Origin: Paenibacillus sp. OVF10
GTDB lineage: Bacteria > Bacillota > Bacilli > Paenibacillales > Paenibacillaceae
NCBI GenBank assembly: GCA_022836915.1
Contig: CP094668.1
Location: 2,728,001 to 2,792,000 of the forward strand
Direction of reading: 5' to 3'
Length of the DNA: 64,000 bases
Under the pieces are notes generated by a model. That model was not told the origin of the DNA. It made no database searches and saw only the letters and a list, made by a program, of their open reading frames with translations. A program made the position numbers and the translations under genes. Below are positions 59,323 to 64,000 of this stretch, in pieces (position 1 is the first letter of the stretch; each line of letters starts with the position of its first letter).

Positions 59323-60269
59323 ATGAGAAATAACGGACAAATCGCAAACAGCAGTATTAGCAAAGGTACAATTCATACCGGTCTTGATCCAGCAGCAATG
59401 AACTATGAGGAAGTCGATGCATTTTTGCAGATGGCATACGAATCCACAGAATTCTTGAAAGGAATCCGTACTGAAACCCGAGACGGTTCGAAGGGGACTA
59501 TTGACAAGATCGGCGTGACAGGGCGAAACCTACGTAAGAAAAGAGAGGGGAATCCCGCTGGTAAGCAAACTGAACCTGTGTATCAACAAGTTCCTTATTC
59601 TGTTGTTCCTGTAACTCTCCAATATGAGATCACGGAAGAAAAGATTCGGATGGAACAGCGGGTTCGGAAACAGAACATTGAAGAAATCATCATGGGTGGC
59701 ATGACCCGAAACTTTGGCGAAAACATGCAGGACTTGGGCTTTAATGGTGATATGAGCACTCTGAACACTGATCCTGATTATGACTTCCTGAGCATTGCTG
59801 ATGGCTGGTTGAAAAAGCTCGCTCGACTGGGAATTTCACTGATTGGTCTACACTTGACGCAGCTGGTAAGCTCGGTATTTTCTTCAGACTAGAACGTTCT
59901 GTGCCAACAAGATTGCGCAGTGCGGGACAGTTCAAATATTTCATGCATCCCAATACATTCTCGGAGCGCTTGGAACAATTGGCTTTGAAAGATACCAGTG
60001 CTTCGATTCAAATTCAAATCTTAGGGGCGCAAAAGAGAATCAACAACTACGATGTGGAAGAAGTGCCACATATGCCTGAGGGTGCAGTTCTATTCACGTA
60101 TAAACCAAACTTTGTCATTGTAAATACTTATGACATGATTATCCGTAAGACAACCGAAGGTAAAGCGGCTGTAACAGAGGACAAACGATTCTATGCTACG
60201 CATGCAGATGGGGATTTCATTTTCGAGGAACCAGGTGCTGTTGCAATGGCAGAAGGGGTGCAATTCTAA
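59323..60269 (+). CDS. Major capsid protein (XkdG/YqbE-like), apparent one-base frameshift
   Basis: 315 residues when one G is added next to 59817; the frame then reads KKARSTGNFTDWSTLDAAGK into ERSVPTRLRSAGQFKYFMHP. HK97-like fold features: N-terminal arm, ITEEKIRMEQRVRKQNIEEI spine helix, late beta strands. AAAGGAGG precedes the ATG. Most abundant head protein. Confidence 0.87.
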
Positions 60270-60589
60270 TGAAAAAGATTACCTTTAAAGGTAGTAATAC
60301 TTCACTAACAAAGTATGGCATTCGTTTTGAGCCTAACAAGCCGATCATGATTGCTGATGAGATTGCAGATAAACTGGCGCAAGAGCAGGATTTCACGGTT
60401 GAAGATGAACCTGCTCCTGCGGCTGACGATAACGGGAAAGATGATGGTCCTTCCCTTCAGGAACTGAAGGAGCAAGCCAAGGCGGCAGGCATTAAAGGTT
60501 TTTCGACGATGAACAAACCCGATTTGATTGATGCTTTGGCAGCTCTACCGCAGAAGGATGATCCTTATGCTAACGCCCCAACTTCTTAA
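60269..60589 (+). CDS. YqbF-like phage protein
   Basis: 106 residues. N-terminal strand domain (KKITFKGSNTSLTKYGIRFE), an acidic linker, and a C-terminal SAP/Rho-like helix pair (LQELKEQAKAAGIKGFSTMN). The place after the capsid gene matches yqbF in skin. Confidence 0.75.
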   Translation: MKKITFKGSNTSLTKYGIRFEPNKPIMIADEIADKLAQEQDFTVEDEPAPAADDNGKDDGPSLQELKEQAKAAGIKGFSTMNKPDLIDALAALPQKDDPYANAPTS

Positions 60590-60953
60590 AACTCGTAGCC
60601 GCGTCTCTCCAATCCAAGAAGCTGAAACGGAACAGTTGGAACAGTACATCGATGACGCCCAGGTGCGTATTGAATTGTATCTGCCTATTCCATTTCCCGA
60701 AGACGTGGATCGGCAACTCATGCTTGCATGGGTGAAGCTGGCCGAAGGGCTTGCCCTGCAAGACAGTGAGGAATATCTGGCTGCTGTCGCTCGGAACTAT
60801 GCTTCAGAGAGCGATGGGGCTTGGACTTACACCAGGCAAGCCATCGCTGGAAAAACCACGGGGAACCCGGATGTGGATGCGATACTGTTCTTGTGGGTGA
60901 AAAAACAACAGGAAGGGCCGGACGATGGAAACATCACGGCCTATTTGTTGTGA
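60567..60953 (+). CDS. DUF3199 (YqbG-like) head-tail connector
   Basis: 128 residues from ATG 60567, overlapping the previous gene. Helical: EAETEQLEQYIDDAQVRIEL, DRQLMLAWVKLAEGLALQDS. Small connector proteins with this pattern bridge portal and tail. Confidence 0.78.
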   Translation: MLTPQLLKTRSRVSPIQEAETEQLEQYIDDAQVRIELYLPIPFPEDVDRQLMLAWVKLAEGLALQDSEEYLAAVARNYASESDGAWTYTRQAIAGKTTGNPDVDAILFLWVKKQQEGPDDGNITAYLL

Positions 60954-61273
60954 ATCATCGGTTTAAAACGCCGCTTGCCGTTTACCGGGTAGGCAGCAAG
61001 CGGGACGGTGATGATCTGTTCAATGATCGGAAGAGCGGCAAAATTGCGGATCTCAAATGTCATGTTATCAAGACAGAAACATCCGACAAGGCTGATGCCA
61101 AACCAGTGATGTACATCGTGAAGAAAACGATCGGCGTGGCCAAAACGGCTGATGTGAGAATCAGCGATGAAATTGTATTGTTCGGTCGTCGTTATCTCGT
61201 CATCGATGCGAATCCTCGCCGCTATTGGATGGAGCTGCTGATGACATGTGAGGTGAAAGGCAATGATCGTTAA
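60950..61273 (+). CDS. DUF3599 (YqbH/XkdH-like) connector protein
   Basis: 107 residues from GTG 60950 (four-base overlap with the upstream stop). Beta-rich: TPLAVYRVGSKR, ADVRISDEIVLFGRRYLVID. The order matches yqbH in skin. It is a probable head-completion protein. Confidence 0.78.
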   Translation: MNHRFKTPLAVYRVGSKRDGDDLFNDRKSGKIADLKCHVIKTETSDKADAKPVMYIVKKTIGVAKTADVRISDEIVLFGRRYLVIDANPRRYWMELLMTCEVKGNDR

Positions 61274-61787
61274 TGACTTTGATGGGTTGGCACGTAGATT
61301 CAGAAAATTGGCTGATCAAGGGATGAAGCGGGTTCTGACCAACATTGCCGAAGCTTTGGGTGAAACGTTATTAAACCACATCATTGACGAAATCGATAGG
61401 CAAGGTCTTATTGATACAGGTTTGATGTGGAACTCCTTTACTCGTGGTGGTGACGGAAACGTATGGGAATGGGACGTTGACAGGAACTCTATCACACTGG
61501 AAGTTGGATCTGATCTTGGGTCCGGTTCAAACGATCAGGGAGCATGGGGATACCCGCGTTTGATTAATGACGGTTACACGATTCACAAAGCCCATTGGGT
61601 ACCAGGTTACTGGAACAGCGGTGGATCATTTGTGTATGACCGAAATGCCAAGACGGGCTTCATGGCAAAACCGCGTAGCTTCATTGGCCGCCGATACTTT
61701 GACATTGCTGTATCTCAGTTTGAAGGTGGAATGAATAGGCTCATCATACAACGCCTGGACAGAGAATTGGAAAGGGTGTTGCGCTGA
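61263..61787 (+). CDS. HK97 gp10-like (YqbI/XkdI) tail-completion protein
   Basis: 174 residues. LARRFRKLADQGMKRVLTNI at the N terminus, then GLIDTGLMWNSF and a C-terminal KPRSFIGRRYFDIA, as in the gp10 class. It overlaps both neighbours. Confidence 0.8.
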   Translation: MIVNDFDGLARRFRKLADQGMKRVLTNIAEALGETLLNHIIDEIDRQGLIDTGLMWNSFTRGGDGNVWEWDVDRNSITLEVGSDLGSGSNDQGAWGYPRLINDGYTIHKAHWVPGYWNSGGSFVYDRNAKTGFMAKPRSFIGRRYFDIAVSQFEGGMNRLIIQRLDRELERVLR

Positions 61788-62239
61788 TGGATGTAGGATT
61801 AAAAGCATGGGCTGAGATTGTGCGACACGTTTACCCTGATCTGACGATTTTGCGGGACCGGACGCAATGGCTGGCTGGGAATTTTGATACGCCTTCCGTT
61901 TTTATTGAAACGGATCTTGTGTCTGATAAGACTCATACCCCGCGTGCTGACCGGATCGTGGAGGATGTAGGACTTGTCTTCCATTTTGATAAGGAGCGAG
62001 TAACGGAAGAAGACGAGGGTGAACCCATCCCCTTTGATTTAGCGCCTTTGTTCACATTCCTGCGCCAGAAGCGGTTTTGCTACGCTTCAAAACGCTTCGG
62101 TGTGGCATTGGTTATGGAACCACCGCGTAACCGACCCGAAAAGGATCGGATTGAAGTCACCTGCAGGTATTCGTATCTTCTGTCAGTGCCGAAGGTTCCA
62201 GTAGCGAAGATTAACAGTTTTTATATTAAACATTATTAG
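61787..62239 (+). CDS. YqbJ-like tail terminator protein
   Basis: 150 residues. GLKAWAEIVRHVYPDLTILR and a C-terminal RIEVTCRYSYLLS. It is a small tail-end protein that usually precedes the sheath gene. Confidence 0.75.
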   Translation: MDVGLKAWAEIVRHVYPDLTILRDRTQWLAGNFDTPSVFIETDLVSDKTHTPRADRIVEDVGLVFHFDKERVTEEDEGEPIPFDLAPLFTFLRQKRFCYASKRFGVALVMEPPRNRPEKDRIEVTCRYSYLLSVPKVPVAKINSFYIKHY

Positions 62240-62355
62240 CGATAGCGGCACTTAAATTGTTTAGTCCCTGAAATGAAACCATATATTAATCTCCTTCGTA
62301 TGTACAATGATACATAGAAGGTAATATTAGGAATTATTTTATGGGGGACGATGAT

Positions 62356-62588
62356 TTGAAGAAGAGCACAAAATGGGTTCTAGTGATTTTAGCTTTGATT
62401 TTTGGTGCAATAGTTGTGAACTTTTATCTGAATTTCTATTCAATCGCTTATGCACTGGTCGGTCTACTTTTTTGGTTTTTTCGGGTTGGGGAGCTATTGT
62501 ACAAATGAAAAATGATGTGAATCAATACCAAGACCAATACAAGAGGAACACGTATATTGAGGATGACTATGATCGATATACAAAATAA
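62356..62588 (+). CDS. Small two-helix membrane protein, apparent one-base frameshift
   Basis: TTG 62356 with GGGGGA upstream gives a 50-residue peptide with two hydrophobic segments (VLVILALIFGAIVVNFYL and IAYALVGLLFWFF). One extra A at 62503-62505 would continue to DDYDRYTK, for 77 residues. It is inserted between tail genes, so cargo is likely. Confidence 0.5.
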
Positions 62589-62653
62589 TTTGTAGAACAA
62601 GAAACTATGTTATCTAAAATATTGTTCCTATTTTACAGGAGGAAACTCTATCC

Positions 62654-62890
62654 ATGACTACACGAAGACAAGTTCGCCTGGAGAAAGAAGATTTTCAGAA
62701 ACGAACCAAGAAAGAATGGATTGAGGGCGCAGCCGCTTTGAAGCATGAACGCTTCGAGGTGGCGGGCGCCCTTTTTGATTGCAAAGCCGATACCCTGCTA
62801 TCCCAGCAGGAAGTACAAAACCGACTGGAAGCATATTTGCAACCAGCGGTACAAAAGGAGGAATCGTTGAATGTCGATTCAGAGGGTTAG
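62654..62890 (+). CDS. Small phage protein before the sheath gene
   Basis: 78 residues, charged and helical (RLEKEDFQKRTKKEWIEGAA), with AGGAGGAAA upstream. It overlaps the sheath gene by 20 bases. The position corresponds to the short gene before xkdK in related elements. Confidence 0.65.
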   Translation: MTTRRQVRLEKEDFQKRTKKEWIEGAAALKHERFEVAGALFDCKADTLLSQQEVQNRLEAYLQPAVQKEESLNVDSEG

Positions 62891-64000
62891 ACCAGGGGGA
62901 TATGTTGAGTTGATCGCTTTGGCCAAAGCCAGAGTAGTGCCAGTGACAGGCCGTGTGCTTATCCCATATCAAGCCGAGTGGGGGCGGCCAATAAAGCAAT
63001 TGATATGGCCGACACGTCCGAACGTTTGAAGGAAAGCGGCCTGCAGGTCGATGAATTGGAGTTGGCTTCGGAAACGGGGGCAACGGTGGTTGGTTACCGG
63101 GTCACCAGTGGCTTGAAAAGGTTGCTTCCGTATCTGTTACGGACAGTTACATGATTGAGGCACGTTATCCAGGATTACGCGGTAATGATTTTGAATACAT
63201 GATTCGTGCCAGCTTGGTCGATGCCACCAAAAAGGAAATCATCGTTCGCGATACCAAAGGGATTTATGACACAGAGACGTTTACAGTGTCCGATAAGGCT
63301 GCTGCAGAAGAAGCCCTGAAGAAGTCCAATATGGTCCGCTTTAAGTCTACAGGCGTTGTTGTTTGGGCAGACGTGGCATACACGGCACTCACGGGAGCCG
63401 TATCTGGTTCAGCGACAATCACGGCGTCAGACTGGAGTCGGATCTTTAACCGGGTGGACGGTCTGACCTTCGATGTGTTCTATCTTCCTTCCACGGATGC
63501 TGCTGTTCAAGCAGCTGCTAAACAATGGTTGCTTGATCGCCGCACGAAGGCCCGTAGACTCGCTCAGTTGGTCGTTGCTGGGCTTCCACTTGATGATACC
63601 GACATTGATAAGCATAATGCCCGTAGCCGCGCTATGAACGGGCGGTACATCGTCAACTGTTCACTAGCTGGGACACACACCAACGGGAAAACGTACAACT
63701 CGGTGCAATGGGGAGCTTGGGTGGCTGGCCTGATGGCTGGTACACCTGCGAATAAGTCCTTTACAGGGGCTAAGGTCCCAATGACACAGGCTACCATCGA
63801 TTGGAGCCATAGCGAAGTTATCAAAGGACTGGCTGAAGGAACTCTGATGGCTACACGAGACGGTTACGACTATATCATTGAGTCAGCGGTCAATACGCTG
63901 ACAACGATGGGTGCAGGTGAACGTGAGGACTTTGGTAAGATTCGTGTTTCTATGACGATCGACCAAGTCCTGAACGACATCTATTCCACGGCGAAGAAGT
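62871..64000 (+). CDS. Contractile tail sheath protein (XkdK-like), 3' end outside the window, two apparent one-base frameshifts
   Basis: Start ATG 62871 (AAAAGGAGG upstream): MSIQRVRPGGYVELIALAKA, the tail-sheath N terminus. One G each is needed in 62980-62984 and next to 63115. About 377 residues are visible, including NKAIDMADTSERLKE, the DVFYLPSTDAAV strand and the GTPANKSFTGAKVP sheath motif. It is still open at 64000. It shows that the phage has a contractile tail. Confidence 0.88.

Larger units (their letters stand above)
26448..64000. mobile_element. skin/PBSX-like prophage inserted in cotJC (right end beyond window)
   Basis: The element begins at the cotJC break and carries a serine recombinase, an immunity region, recombination and replication genes, an ArpU-type late regulator and a contractile-tail phage late module. 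The late-gene order is TerS, TerL, portal, MuF, XkdF, capsid, YqbF-, YqbG-, YqbH-, YqbI- and YqbJ-like proteins, then tail sheath. This matches the PBSX and skin elements of B. subtilis. At least 37.5 kb is visible; tail, lysis and the right attachment site are not. Confidence 0.9.

Noticed and set aside
26448..64000. Prophage as a decayed remnant because of many broken genes
   Set aside because: All breaks but two are single-base losses and the repaired genes are full length with intact motifs; the same losses hit core genes outside the phage.

Overview
The window looks like a Paenibacillus (Paenibacillaceae) chromosome segment. The support is a sufCDSUB iron-sulfur operon, an mtnK-mtnA methionine-salvage pair, CotJ spore-coat genes, a YjcZ-like sporulation peptide, and YunC, YunD and YfkAB homologues. 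There is no species-level marker, so the genus is an inference.

Layout. Positions 1-3400 hold two large phage-tail-like or adhesin-like genes, the second with a DNRLRE module and a repeat array. Positions 3500-26470 are chromosomal backbone: a secreted protein, DUF1805, mtnKA, a Dps ferritin, DUF1802, the suf operon behind tandem promoters with Fur-like and PerR-like dyads, a secreted endonuclease/phosphatase-jacalin protein, an M23 peptidase, two HD-GYP proteins, a MoaD-MoaE fusion, a YunD-like nucleotidase, a YfkAB radical SAM protein, a CNNM/CorC transporter, and cotJA-cotJB-cotJC.

The cotJC reading frame stops after about 64 codons of recognisable CotJC. From there to the window end lies one prophage. 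It opens with a DUF488-DUF488-DuOB cassette and a large serine recombinase. An immunity region with five related operators follows. Then come a RecT/SbcC-like recombination module, DnaD-like/loader/DnaB-like replication genes, RusA, HNH and ArpU. A late module begins with a ParB-like plus Mom DNA-modification pair and continues with terminase, portal, MuF, XkdF, capsid, YqbF-J-like connectors and a tail sheath (cut at the window end). The late-gene order is that of the PBSX/skin elements of Bacillus subtilis. The element therefore resembles a skin-type prophage interrupting a sporulation gene. Accessory genes (a LecB-like lectin, a PD-(D/E)XK protein, a VOC protein, small membrane proteins) sit between the phage modules.

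Quality caveat. About 25 genes or gene parts can be read through only if one base is restored, nearly always in a short homopolymer. Every inferred event is a one-base loss. It affects core genes (mtnK, sufU, cotJA) as well as phage genes. I read this as mostly sequencing error, and I give such genes as full spans with the break noted.
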